Shown piece after piece: positions 41,603-49,742 of a stretch of 64,000 nucleotides of DNA (position 1 is the stretch's first letter; each line of letters opens with the position of its first letter). The DNA comes from an uncultured Dehalococcoidia bacterium. Its GTDB lineage: Bacteria; Chloroflexota; Dehalococcoidia; Lucifugimonadales; UBA3495. Location: NCBI GenBank assembly GCA_951813535.1, contig OX638345.1:509029-573028 (forward strand), read 5' to 3'. A program made the translations under genes and the position numbers. A model generated the notes under the pieces. The model saw nothing but the letters and a program-made list of their open reading frames with translations, ran no database searches and was not told the origin of the DNA.

Positions 41603-42367
41603 ATGGGCAGGCTCGACGGTAAGGTCGCTCTCATCAGCGGCGGAGCGCGTGGTCAGGGGGCGGTGGAGGCGCGGATGTTCGCTGCCGAAGGCGCGAGCGT
41701 GGTGTTTGGCGACATCCTGGACGATGAGGGCCGCCGTGTAGAGGCTGAGATCAGGGAACTCGGCGGCCAGGCCACCTACATCCACCTGGACGTAACCAGC
41801 GAATCCGACTGGCAGACCGCGGTCGATGCCGCCGTCTCCGAGTATGGCAAACTCAACGTGCTGGTGAACAACGCCGGCATCGTGCTGGGCCGCAGCATCG
41901 AGGAAATGACTGTCGAGGAATGGGACCGCCTCTTCGACGTGAATGCCAAGGGTGTGTTCCTGGGCACCAAGGCCTCCTTGCCCGCCTTGCGAGAGGCCGG
42001 CGGCGGCAGCATCGTGAACATCTCGTCCACTGCCGGCCTGGTGGGCAACGACTACAACCTCGCCGGCTACAGCAGCACCAAGGGCGCCGTGCGGCTTTTC
42101 ACCAAGTCCACTGCCATCCAGCACGCCGGCGAGGGCATCCGGTGCAACTCGGTGCATCCTGGCCCGATCGACACTCCCATGCTGCAGGAATCCCGCGCCA
42201 ATCGAGGCAGCGGGCTCAGCGACGAGGAACAGCGCCAGCGTGTTCCCCTCGGCCGCATCGGCCGGCCTGAGGACATCGCCTACGCCGTGGTCTACCTGGC
42301 GTCCGACGAAGCGTCATTCGTCACCGGCAGCGAGGTCGTGGTGGATGGCGGCCGCACCGCCATGTAA
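41603..42367 (+). CDS. short-chain dehydrogenase/reductase (SDR)
   Basis: 254 residues, classical SDR. NAD(P)-binding SGGARGQGA (12-20), NNAG at 89-92, catalytic Ser (141/142 in NISSTAG), Tyr156 and Lys160 (YSSTK). Asp37 after the second strand (VVFGDIL) suggests NAD preference. C-terminal FVTGSEVVVDGGRTAM. Resembles 3-alpha(or 20-beta)-hydroxysteroid/cyclohexanol-type dehydrogenases. AAGGAGA precedes the ATG. Followed by the tRNA on the other strand. Confidence 0.92.
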   Translation: MGRLDGKVALISGGARGQGAVEARMFAAEGASVVFGDILDDEGRRVEAEIRELGGQATYIHLDVTSESDWQTAVDAAVSEYGKLNVLVNNAGIVLGRSIEEMTVEEWDRLFDVNAKGVFLGTKASLPALREAGGGSIVNISSTAGLVGNDYNLAGYSSTKGAVRLFTKSTAIQHAGEGIRCNSVHPGPIDTPMLQESRANRGSGLSDEEQRQRVPLGRIGRPEDIAYAVVYLASDEASFVTGSEVVVDGGRTAM

Positions 42368-42417
42368 TGCAGAAGGGCGCCCTGACGGACGCCCCAATGG
42401 TTGCGTTTTGGTTGAAA

Positions 42418-42494
42418 TGGTCGGGGCGGCCAGATTCGAACTGGCGACCCCCTGCACCCCATGCAGGTGCGCTACCGGGCTGCGCTACGCCCCG
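42418..42494 (-). tRNA. tRNA-Pro (anticodon GGG)
   Basis: Full cloverleaf on the minus strand: 7-bp acceptor CGGGGCG/CGCCCCG with the 5' C typical of tRNA-Pro, D arm GCGC...GCGC, anticodon stem CCTGC/GCAGG with loop ATGGGGT (anticodon GGG), T loop TTCGAAT, discriminator A, and an encoded CCA end (42418-42420). Confidence 0.95.
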
Positions 42495-42601
42495 CCCCGA
42501 CAGATTCAGGGTAACACCCGCACGTACAATTGGCAAACTCGCTGGCATCGGCAGTGATTATTCAGAGTATTACCTGCTAGGATTACGGCTATCGCGTTAA
42601 C

Positions 42602-43291
42602 ATGATGAACGGCGATTGCTACAGCATCCTCGGCGTCCCGGCGGCGGCCACGACGGAAGAAATCCGCGCCGCCTACCGCCGGCTGGCCCGCCAGTATCAT
42701 CCCGACCTCAACACCGGGCCGGAAGCCGAGGCGCGCATGAAGGAGATCAACCAGGCGTACGCCACCCTGTCCGATCCCCAGCGCCGCCGCCACTACGATA
42801 TCTACGGCGTAGCTGGCCTTCCCACAGCAGAGTCGAACCGCCGGAGCCCGCAGCGTGGCCCCAGACCGAACGCAACCCGCCCGTCCCGACCGCGTACTTA
42901 TTCGCCATCACCTCCCCAGCGCGGAGAAGATATCGAGGCCGCCCTGCTGATCACGCGCCGCGAGGCGAGACAGGGACTGCGCAAGGTATTCCCGGTTACG
43001 CGCACGGAGACCTGCCAGCGCTGCCGAGGGACCGGATTTGAGCCGGAGGAAACCCTGGAGGCCGGTCAATGCTGGCGGTGCAGCGGAGAACAATGCCTGC
43101 GGCGGGAACTGTGGTTGAGCGCCACCATACCCGCCGGCGTGTCGGACGGCCGACGCCTCCGCCTCCGTGGTCAGGGCAACGCCGGCCTGGATGGCGGAGC
43201 CAGCGGGCACATCTACATCACCGTTCGCGTGGCCCAGCACACCAGGCTGCGCCAGACTATTTCCTTCGTGTTGCGTCACCTTTTCGGCTAG
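42602..43291 (+). CDS. DnaJ-like co-chaperone with reduced zinc-finger region
   Basis: 229 residues. J domain 1-70 with HPD at 33-35 (YRRLARQYHPDLNTGPEAE), able to stimulate a DnaK ATPase. Then a Pro/Arg/Ser linker where the Gly/Phe region would be, and a beta domain with only two Cys motifs (CQRCRGTG and CWRCSGE) instead of the four CxxCxGxG repeats of DnaJ, so at most one zinc site. The C-terminal dimerisation part is missing. A short DnaJ/CbpA relative rather than the housekeeping DnaJ. Confidence 0.75.
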   Translation: MMNGDCYSILGVPAAATTEEIRAAYRRLARQYHPDLNTGPEAEARMKEINQAYATLSDPQRRRHYDIYGVAGLPTAESNRRSPQRGPRPNATRPSRPRTYSPSPPQRGEDIEAALLITRREARQGLRKVFPVTRTETCQRCRGTGFEPEETLEAGQCWRCSGEQCLRRELWLSATIPAGVSDGRRLRLRGQGNAGLDGGASGHIYITVRVAQHTRLRQTISFVLRHLFG

Positions 43292-43476
43292 CGCTGGGTC
43301 CGGGCGGACGGCTCAGGCTCGGACGCATCGATCCTGTTATTGGAATCCGGAGCAGGTGCGTTGGAGGGTTTGCCGTCAGCAATAGCTTCCTGACGGCGCC
43401 GGTTCCGTTCTCGGCCAGGCCGTGTTGACTTCTTCTCAGCCTACGCCTGTTCTTCATCGAGTTGGGCCGATGGAGA

Positions 43477-45009
43477 TCAGCTCAACTCTCGGGCGCGGTA
43501 CTGCAGGGCCTCCGCGAGATGCGCCGGTCCTATCCGTTCGGCTCCCGCGAGGTCGGCGACGGTGCGCGCCACCTTGACCACCCGGTGCAGCGCCCGGGCC
43601 GAGAGGTCCAGCTGTTGCGATGCCCGCTGCAACAGCGCCTGCGCGTCATCCTGGAGGTCGCAATGGTCCCAGATTGTTGATCCGGACATTTCGGCGTTCG
43701 ACAGCCCCGGAGTCTCCGACCCCGGTGCGAACCGGGCTTCCTGCAGGGCGCGCGCCGCCACCACGCGGTCCCGCACCGCGGTTGAACTCTCAGCCTCTGC
43801 CCGACCCAACAGGCTGTCGTACTCCACCGGCGGCACCTCCACGAAGATGTCGATGCGCTCCAGGAGCGGCCCGCTGATGCGTCTCTGGTACCGTGCCAGC
43901 GCCGACGGGCTGCATAGGCACTCCTTGCGGGGGTGCGACGCATAACCGCACGGACACGGGTTCATCGCGCCGACCAGCATGAAACTCGCCGGATAGGTTA
44001 CCGTGCCGCTCACCCGCGTGATAGTCACCGTTTTGTCCTCCAGGGGCTGTCGCAGCGATTCCAGCGCCGCGTGCCCGAATTCCGGCAATTCGTCCAGGAA
44101 GAGCACTCCCCGGTGGCTCAGCGTGATCTCCCCGGGGTGCAGCGTGCGGCCGCCGCCCACGAGGCCGGCGTTGGATATGGTGTAGTGCGGCGCGCGGAAC
44201 GGCCGCTGGGCAATCAGCGGGCTGTCCGGCGGCAGATTGCCGCTCACGCTGTAGATCTTGGTGACATCCAGCGCCTCCGCAGCGGTCAGGTGAGGCAGGA
44301 TGCCGGGCAGGGCCCGAGCCAGCAGAGTCTTGCCCGAACCTGGCGGTCCGCTAAACAGAATATTGTGGAAACCCGCGGCCGCTACTTCCAGAGCCCTCTT
44401 GGCGTGGTCCTGCCCCCGGATGTGGCACAGGTCGGTGTTGCCGGGCTGTTCGCGGTTGCCGTTGAGGTGGACGCCGTTCTGAGGGTATGGGGATATTGTC
44501 GCGTCTCCCTGCAGGTGGGACAGCAGCTGTGCCAACGTGTCCACCGGGTACACCCGTATGCCGTCCACCAGGGCTGCTTCGGCCGCGTCCATCGCCGGCA
44601 CGTAGGCCGAGCTTATGCCCTGATCCCGAGCCACGGAAACCATCGGCAGGATTCCCGCCGTGTGCCGCAGGCCGCCATCCAGCGACAACTCACCCAGGAA
44701 TATCGCCGACTCCCCGGTGGGCGGAGCCTGTCCGGTGCTGAACAGTATCCCCACTGCGATTGGCAGATCGTAAGCCGGCCCGGCCTTCTTCAGATCGGCC
44801 GGCGCCAGGTTTACGGTGATGCGCCGCATCGGAAACTCGCAGCCGCTGTTGCGCAGCGCCGCGCGTACCCGCTCCTTGGCTTCCTGTACCGCTGTGTCCG
44901 GAAGGCCCACGATGTGGAACGCCGGCAGTCCCGGGGAAATGTCCGTCTCCGCCTGAATTATCTGGCCGTCCAACCCAATTACGGCGCACGTTTGAGCAGT
45001 TGCCAACAT
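43477..45009 (-). CDS. comM: YifB/ComM family Mg-chelatase-like AAA+ ATPase
   Basis: 510 residues from ATG 45009 (GGAGG eight bases upstream; the frame is open to 45108 but without a site). N-terminal domain (VIGLDGQIIQAETDISPGLPAFHIVGLP...), AAA+ domain with Walker A FSGPPGSGKTLLARALPG, Walker B GVLFLDELPEF, a CPCGY zinc-like motif and the C-terminal lid. ComM is a hexameric helicase promoting branch migration when transformed DNA is integrated. Full length. Transcribed divergently from the 45166 gene. Confidence 0.93.
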   Translation of the reverse strand: MLATAQTCAVIGLDGQIIQAETDISPGLPAFHIVGLPDTAVQEAKERVRAALRNSGCEFPMRRITVNLAPADLKKAGPAYDLPIAVGILFSTGQAPPTGESAIFLGELSLDGGLRHTAGILPMVSVARDQGISSAYVPAMDAAEAALVDGIRVYPVDTLAQLLSHLQGDATISPYPQNGVHLNGNREQPGNTDLCHIRGQDHAKRALEVAAAGFHNILFSGPPGSGKTLLARALPGILPHLTAAEALDVTKIYSVSGNLPPDSPLIAQRPFRAPHYTISNAGLVGGGRTLHPGEITLSHRGVLFLDELPEFGHAALESLRQPLEDKTVTITRVSGTVTYPASFMLVGAMNPCPCGYASHPRKECLCSPSALARYQRRISGPLLERIDIFVEVPPVEYDSLLGRAEAESSTAVRDRVVAARALQEARFAPGSETPGLSNAEMSGSTIWDHCDLQDDAQALLQRASQQLDLSARALHRVVKVARTVADLAGAERIGPAHLAEALQYRARELS

Positions 45010-45129
45010 ACCGAGTCCTCCGTGGTTGCTATGGTTGCCGCCCCGCTGGCGGTTCACCAGCACACTATCACTGGAGAACGCGCGTTCGCTATTGCTGGTT
45101 GTCATCAAAATTCCCGGCCTTTCTTGCCT

Positions 45130-45158
45130 TTGCTATCGCCGCATCCCTAATCTATACT
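45130..45158 (+). promoter_or_regulatory. promoter giving a likely leaderless transcript
   Basis: TTGCTA (45130-45135), 17-base spacer, TATACT (45153-45158). The expected start site falls at or within a base or two of the ATG at 45166, and no ribosome-binding site precedes that ATG. Confidence 0.45.
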
Positions 45159-45165
45159 TGCGCCA

Positions 45166-45987
45166 ATGGACCTGCAGTTTGAAATTGGCGATCCACAGCG
45201 ACCGAGGGGCCACGCGCTGCTGTATTTTCGCGTGGACACCGAGCCGGATCGCGTATACGGCACCTACATCATCACGTTGCCTATCACCGCCGATCTGACC
45301 AAATACGTGCCGCCCTTCCTGGCTGCGCATCTGGGCAGCGCCGGTTCCGGCCCGCTGGCCAACTTTTCGGCCTTCGCCATGCCGCCAATGTCCGAGTTGG
45401 TGGAGGGCGGCTACGAACAACTGGTCCGCCTCGCCAACGTCCGGAACGACGACCTGGTCTATGGCGGCAGCATGTTTTCCTACGACCTGGCGCGCATGAT
45501 GGAATCGGTGGCCCAGGCAGTCCAGGAATATGCCGACGCGTGGGCCCGGACCAGCGGCGAGGAAGGCGTCTCCACCATTCCCTCCGATGATGCTGCCATA
45601 CCCCTGGGCGCGTCCGCTCCGCTCCCTGGCGTCGCGGATGGCGGCGAGAGCGACAACCTGGGCGTCAACGAGGTGCTCTGGAGCTTCATGAGCGAGGGCG
45701 ACCGCCTGGCCGAGATGGGCCGCCTGCTGGGCCGGCTGAGGTTTGCCCAGGAAGGCAACGATTCCGCCGCCATTGCCGACATCATCTCGGAGATGACCGC
45801 CCTGGGCCGGCACCTGCCCGACGAGTTTGGCATCGGCACGCTGGTCACCGCGGCCAACGATACCACTCCGAACGGCGTGCAGTTGGCACAACTGTATCTC
45901 GACCGCTGCTACCGGCTTTCGTCCGGGGACACGGAGCAGGTGCGCCGCATCGACGAGGCGATAAAGAATCTGCAACGGCGAGGGTAG
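45166..45987 (+). CDS. conserved-looking hypothetical protein
   Basis: 273 residues, soluble. N-terminal beta-rich part (MDLQFEIGDPQRPRGHALLYFRV, YIITLPITADLTKYVPPFL), a central acidic low-complexity linker (~125-160), and a helical C-terminal half with two segments about cell-count-like helices (LAEMGRLLGRLRFAQE, DIISEMTALGRHLPDEFG). No signal peptide, metal or nucleotide motif. I do not recognise a family. Divergent from comM and convergent with the Xer gene. Good coding signal throughout. Confidence 0.65.
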   Translation: MDLQFEIGDPQRPRGHALLYFRVDTEPDRVYGTYIITLPITADLTKYVPPFLAAHLGSAGSGPLANFSAFAMPPMSELVEGGYEQLVRLANVRNDDLVYGGSMFSYDLARMMESVAQAVQEYADAWARTSGEEGVSTIPSDDAAIPLGASAPLPGVADGGESDNLGVNEVLWSFMSEGDRLAEMGRLLGRLRFAQEGNDSAAIADIISEMTALGRHLPDEFGIGTLVTAANDTTPNGVQLAQLYLDRCYRLSSGDTEQVRRIDEAIKNLQRRG

Positions 45988-46056
45988 TCAGACCCTCGCC
46001 GCTCGCGTACCGCTCCCTGAATTGTGGGGGCTGTTGCCGGTTCTGTCGCCCTGGCC

Positions 46057-46965
46057 TCAGGCGCGTGGATGACTGCGCTCGTACTCGGCGCGCACATGCG
46101 AGTCAGTCAGGTGCGTGTACACCTGCGTCGTGGAGATGCTGGAGTGCCCCAGGAGTTCCTGCACGTGGCGCAGGGATGCTCCGTTCTGCAGCAGATGGGT
46201 GGCGAAGCTGTGCCGCAGCGTATGCGGCGTGATCTTCGGGTCTACGCCGGCGGCCTTTGCGGCCGTTTTGAGGATGTTCCACACCCATTGCCGGGTGAGC
46301 CGCTCGCCCCGTTGGTTGAGGTACAGCGCCGTCTCGCCCTTCTTGTCGCCCAGGAGCTCAACGCGGGCGCCGCCGATGTACTCGCGCAGGTTGGAGAGGG
46401 CGTCGGGGTACAGGTAGACGATCCGTTCCTTGGATCCCTTCCCCCAGGTGCGGATGAACCCCTCTTCGAAATCGATGTCCTGCACGTTGAGCGCCACCAG
46501 CTCGCTCACTCGCAATCCCGTGGCGTACAGCAGCTCCAGGATGCTGGCGTCCCGGCGCCCTTCGGGCGTTCCGGTATCCGCCGCCGTGGTCAGCAGGCGC
46601 TTCACGTCCTCTTCGGAGATGTACTTGGGGACCGTTCGTCCCACCCGCGGCGAGCCCAGGTTTTCGGTGGGGTCTTCAGTGATCAAGCCGTTCGCGCTCA
46701 GGTATCCGAAAAACGATCGGACCGCCGCCACCTTCCGGGCGGTGGTGGTATCCCGGTACTTGCGGTTGTCCCTCAGTTCGCTGATGTACGCGTTGAGGAG
46801 GTTGATGTCCACCAGACGCCAGACTTCCTGGTCCTCAGAGTTGAGGCTGTCCGCGACGAACACGCGGAACTGGTTCAGGTCGTTGCTGTACGCGTCCAGC
46901 GTGTTCTGGGAAAAGCCCCGCTCAATGACGAGGTGTTGCAGAAACGAATTTACCGATTGCTTCAT
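46057..46965 (-). CDS. xerD: tyrosine recombinase XerC/XerD family
   Basis: 302 residues, full length. N-terminal SAM-like core-binding domain (FLQHLVIERGFSQNTLDAYSNDL), then the catalytic domain with Arg in TGLRVSEL, HTLRHSFATHLLQNG (His-x-x-Arg), LGHSSISTTQVYTHL with the His and nucleophile Tyr. Resolves chromosome dimers at dif, or may be an element integrase; length and sequence favour the housekeeping Xer type. No adjacent attachment site is visible. Confidence 0.9.
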   Translation of the reverse strand: MKQSVNSFLQHLVIERGFSQNTLDAYSNDLNQFRVFVADSLNSEDQEVWRLVDINLLNAYISELRDNRKYRDTTTARKVAAVRSFFGYLSANGLITEDPTENLGSPRVGRTVPKYISEEDVKRLLTTAADTGTPEGRRDASILELLYATGLRVSELVALNVQDIDFEEGFIRTWGKGSKERIVYLYPDALSNLREYIGGARVELLGDKKGETALYLNQRGERLTRQWVWNILKTAAKAAGVDPKITPHTLRHSFATHLLQNGASLRHVQELLGHSSISTTQVYTHLTDSHVRAEYERSHPRA

Positions 46966-47310
46966 GATCTCCGCCTGTGGGCTGGTCTATCGCCCGGCTC
47001 CGCCTTGCTTCCCCGTCAGCCGTCTCACGCGTACCCATTTTGTCTTTTACATCGATGGACAGGATGAATAGGATGTTGGCGATACCGTCACGGCGTTCCG
47101 ACCACAGCCGCGTCCCAGCGTCCAGGACGCTGACAATAATCAATCAAATCCTGTCCATCCTGTGCATCGATGTAAAATTACCCCGGTCGCCCTTTAAAAT
47201 GGGTGCGCGTGAGCGTCGTACGGGTGGTGTGGCGGGCGTGTTGCTTTATTTTTGTACAACCAATCAGAAGACGTCATTCGGCGAACGATGCGGGATTCGG
47301 CGATTTCCGC
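46966..47310. other. intergenic region holding repeat family 2 copy F
   Basis: 345 bp with no supported gene. Nearly half is the palindromic element at 47045-47177; short open frames here are caused by it. The remainder shows no clear promoter or terminator. Confidence 0.5.
47045..47177. repeat. dispersed inverted-repeat element, family 2, copy F
   Basis: About 130 bp with ends TTTTACATCGATG and its exact complement, then GACAGGAT / ATCCTGTCCATCC-type inner repeats. Its right end matches the left end of copy E (5696-5837) in reverse, so the two copies are inverted relative to each other. Confidence 0.85.
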
Positions 47311-47778
47311 TTACACGAGGCTGAAAACTCCCACCGAGGCCAGCGTGACTATCGCTCCGTGGATGATCAGGCTCGCTGCGACTGACGACAGGAGCCTGCT
47401 CCGGCGCATCCCGGCGACCTCCAGGGTCAGCGTGGTAACATAAACGCCGGCCCACGGTGTGACTACCAATACGCCCCAAACTCCCCAACGGTTCAGTGCC
47501 CGCAGCAGTCGTTGGCTGCGCCGCCGGAGCATCCATCTGATCGCCGACCCAATGGGCTCTGGACGCATGCGCAGGATCAATCGCAGCATTCCCGTCCCTC
47601 GCTCCGCCCTGCGGAACAGCGCCGAGATCACCACCGCCGGCAGCATGTTGAACACTACGGACACCACCGCGACCAGCGCCGGGTCCAATCCGAGCCCCAC
47701 GCCCAGCGGTATGGAAATCAGCTCCTCTCCGATGGGAGATGCGGCGGTCAGCGCCACCACTGAATACTTGGCCCACAA
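47311..47778 (-). CDS. small multidrug-export family (PF06695-like) membrane protein
   Basis: 155 residues from a TTG at 47778, chosen because GGAGG lies 7-8 bases upstream; an in-frame ATG at 47823 has no site. Hydrophobic, with GEELISIPLGVGLGLDPALVAVV and WGVWGVLVVTPWAGVYVTTLTLE typical of the 'small multi-drug export protein' family, a DedA-distant small membrane protein group of unproven function. Divergent from the small membrane protein at 47860. Confidence 0.7.
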   Translation of the reverse strand: MWAKYSVVALTAASPIGEELISIPLGVGLGLDPALVAVVSVVFNMLPAVVISALFRRAERGTGMLRLILRMRPEPIGSAIRWMLRRRSQRLLRALNRWGVWGVLVVTPWAGVYVTTLTLEVAGMRRSRLLSSVAASLIIHGAIVTLASVGVFSLV

Positions 47779-47859
47779 ACCCGCGGCCTCCGGAACCTGG
47801 TGACAGGACGGCCATCCGCGCATCCGATACGGCTGACCGCGACGACAACAGATTTGAAC

Positions 47860-48072
47860 ATGATGCCGTTAATTGTACTTGCCGTTTCACTACAGGCCGG
47901 GGGTGATTCCCCTGACCTGTCATTCCTGGCCTATCTGGACGTGTGGATTATCGGTGGATTGGTGTTGCTGGCGGTGGTGGTAGTCGTGGGCAAATGGCTC
48001 TACGGGAAACTCCGTCGCCGGCCTGATGACGACATGTACTATGATGAGAGGTACGATGGCTACGAATGCTGA
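47860..48072 (+). CDS. small single-pass membrane protein
   Basis: 70 residues starting MMPLIVLAVSLQ. One strong transmembrane helix (VWIIGGLVLLAVVVVVGKWLY) followed by a basic then highly acidic/Tyr-rich tail (RRRPDDDMYYDERYDGYEC). No recognisable family; no strong ribosome-binding site. Reads as a real short gene by amino-acid make-up, not by homology. Confidence 0.45.
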   Translation: MMPLIVLAVSLQAGGDSPDLSFLAYLDVWIIGGLVLLAVVVVVGKWLYGKLRRRPDDDMYYDERYDGYEC

Positions 48073-48147
48073 CGCGCTCGCCCGCGCCGCGGGCACGGGC
48101 TCGGCGGTGGTCGCAGCCCAATGCGTACCCGGTTTTCTGCGGGGAAA

Positions 48148-48259
48148 CGTCAGAATCAGGATTTTCAAGATTGGGGGATTATCAGGATTGGGACCGTTAC
48201 GTGATGTAGCTTGCTCAATCCTGGCAAATCATAAAATCCCGTAAATCCTGCTTCTGACG
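48148..48259. repeat. dispersed inverted-repeat element, family 1, copy D
   Basis: 112 bp with ends CGTCAGAATCAGGATT and, reverse-complemented, CGTCAGAAGCAGGATT. Lies between the 70-residue membrane protein and the sulfite-oxidase-like gene; this whole ~290-bp gap holds no gene. Confidence 0.85.
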
Positions 48260-48366
48260 ATTTACGAAAGTGGGTACGCATAAGCGGTCGCAGTGTCCGG
48301 TGTTTGACAGGATTCTGCGGATTTTATACCCTCGCCAATCAACGTCGGCCTCAGGAGTACGTGCAG

Positions 48367-48972
48367 ATGGTCACCCGAGGATTTTTCGGACGCCGCCGCG
48401 AGACGCCTCCCCGTCCCATCCCTCCCGGGCAATACCTGGAGCGGGGGTTCCCGGTGCTGACCGCCGGACCCACTCAGCGTGTGCCGCTCGACCAGTGGAG
48501 TTTTGTCCTGGTCGGCGCGGACGGCGAGCCCCTTGGTCAATGGAACTGGCAGGAGTTTCGCTCCCTGCCCGAGACCGAAATCCATACCGACATCCACTGT
48601 GTCACCAAGTGGAGCAAGCTGGATACGACCTGGAAGGGCGTCACCATCGACGATCTTCTCATCGCCGCCGGCGTTACTGATCCGCCGCCATACCTGATGG
48701 CCTTCTCCTACGGCGGCTACTCCACCAATCTGCCCACGTGGGACGTGCTCGAGGGTCGTGGAATGGTGGCTTTTGAGTTCGATGGACAGCCCATCGCCGC
48801 TGAACACGGCGGCCCGGCCCGGCTGGTGGTGCCGCACCTGTACTTCTGGAAGTCCGCCAAGTGGCTGCGGGGCATCCGGTTCATGCCGCAGGATCAGCCC
48901 GGCTTCTGGGAGCAGTACGGCTACCACATGTACGGCGACCCATGGAAGGAACAGCGGTACTGGGGCGACTAG
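48367..48972 (+). CDS. sulfite oxidase-like molybdopterin oxidoreductase
   Basis: 201 residues from ATG 48367 (AGGAG nine bases upstream). Sulfite-oxidase molybdopterin domain in its short, single-domain form (YuiH/MsrP-like): PVLTAGPTQRVPLDQWSF, HTDIHCVTKWSKLDTTWKGV with the Mo-ligand Cys, AFEFDGQPIAAEHGGPARLVVP and KSAKWLRGIRFM. No signal peptide, so cytoplasmic. Coupled by a one-base stop/start overlap (TAGTG) to a ferredoxin-reductase-like gene that presumably exchanges electrons with it. Confidence 0.88.
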   Translation: MVTRGFFGRRRETPPRPIPPGQYLERGFPVLTAGPTQRVPLDQWSFVLVGADGEPLGQWNWQEFRSLPETEIHTDIHCVTKWSKLDTTWKGVTIDDLLIAAGVTDPPPYLMAFSYGGYSTNLPTWDVLEGRGMVAFEFDGQPIAAEHGGPARLVVPHLYFWKSAKWLRGIRFMPQDQPGFWEQYGYHMYGDPWKEQRYWGD

Positions 48973-49742
48973 TGCAGGACCCAACGGCAGCGCCTGCTGT
49001 TACCTGGCAATCGGCCACCGTGGAGCGGGTTGCTGTCGAAACCTACCGCGCCAAGACTTTCACCCTGCGGCTCTCCGAGCCTCGCTCTTTTCGGGCCGGA
49101 CAGCACTACGATGTCCGGCTCACCGCCCCTGACGGCTATCAGGCCCAGCGCTCCTACTCGGTGGCATCCGCTCCCGATGATTTCGAGCGCATCGATCTGA
49201 CGGTAGAGCTCATCCCCGACGGCGAGGTCTCCCCGTACTTCCATGAGGTGGTGGAACCGGGCGACGTCCTGGAAGTGCGCGGCCCCATAGGCGGGCCCTT
49301 CACCTGGACTCCTGACCTGACCGGTCCCCTGTTGCTGCTCGCCGGTGGGTCCGGGATCGTCCCCCTGAAATCGATCCTGATGCACCGGGACCTGGCGGCG
49401 CCCGAAACGCCGGCGTTGCTGCTTTACTCGGCGCGCGGCCCGGAGGACATCATCTACCGGAAATTCCTCGACAGGGTGGGGCGACTCAACGCGTGCGTAG
49501 CCGTGCGATGTTCGCTGACCAGGCGGCAGCCGCCCGGCTGGATCGGATACGCACGGAGGGTTGACCCGGCCATGTTGCGGGAGTGCGTCGACGAGTTGGT
49601 CAGGATGAACGGCGGTGAGGCCGTCCCGTTGTCCTACGCCTGCGGCCCCACCGGTTTTGTGGAGGCTGCGGCCGACGCCCTGTTGTCCATCGGAGTTGCC
49701 GAGGCCAGCATCCGAACCGAGAGATTTGGCCCTACTCAGTAG
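48972..49742 (+). CDS. FAD/NAD-binding ferredoxin-reductase-like protein
   Basis: 256 residues from GTG 48972, overlapping the upstream stop. FAD-binding beta barrel with RSYSVASAP (flavin motif RxYS), GEVSPYFHEVVEPGDVLEVRGPIGG, then the nucleotide domain LLLLAGGSGIVPLKSIL and C-terminal YACGPTGFVEAA. No [2Fe-2S] domain, so it should deliver electrons directly or through a separate carrier to the sulfite-oxidase-like partner. This gene pair also occurs, from memory, in Actinobacteria. Confidence 0.88.
   Translation: MQDPTAAPAVTWQSATVERVAVETYRAKTFTLRLSEPRSFRAGQHYDVRLTAPDGYQAQRSYSVASAPDDFERIDLTVELIPDGEVSPYFHEVVEPGDVLEVRGPIGGPFTWTPDLTGPLLLLAGGSGIVPLKSILMHRDLAAPETPALLLYSARGPEDIIYRKFLDRVGRLNACVAVRCSLTRRQPPGWIGYARRVDPAMLRECVDELVRMNGGEAVPLSYACGPTGFVEAAADALLSIGVAEASIRTERFGPTQ

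Noticed and set aside
42418-42600. tRNA-Pro as an integration site for an island with the nearby Xer recombinase
   Set aside because: No second copy of the tRNA 3' end was found nearby and the Xer protein looks like the housekeeping type.
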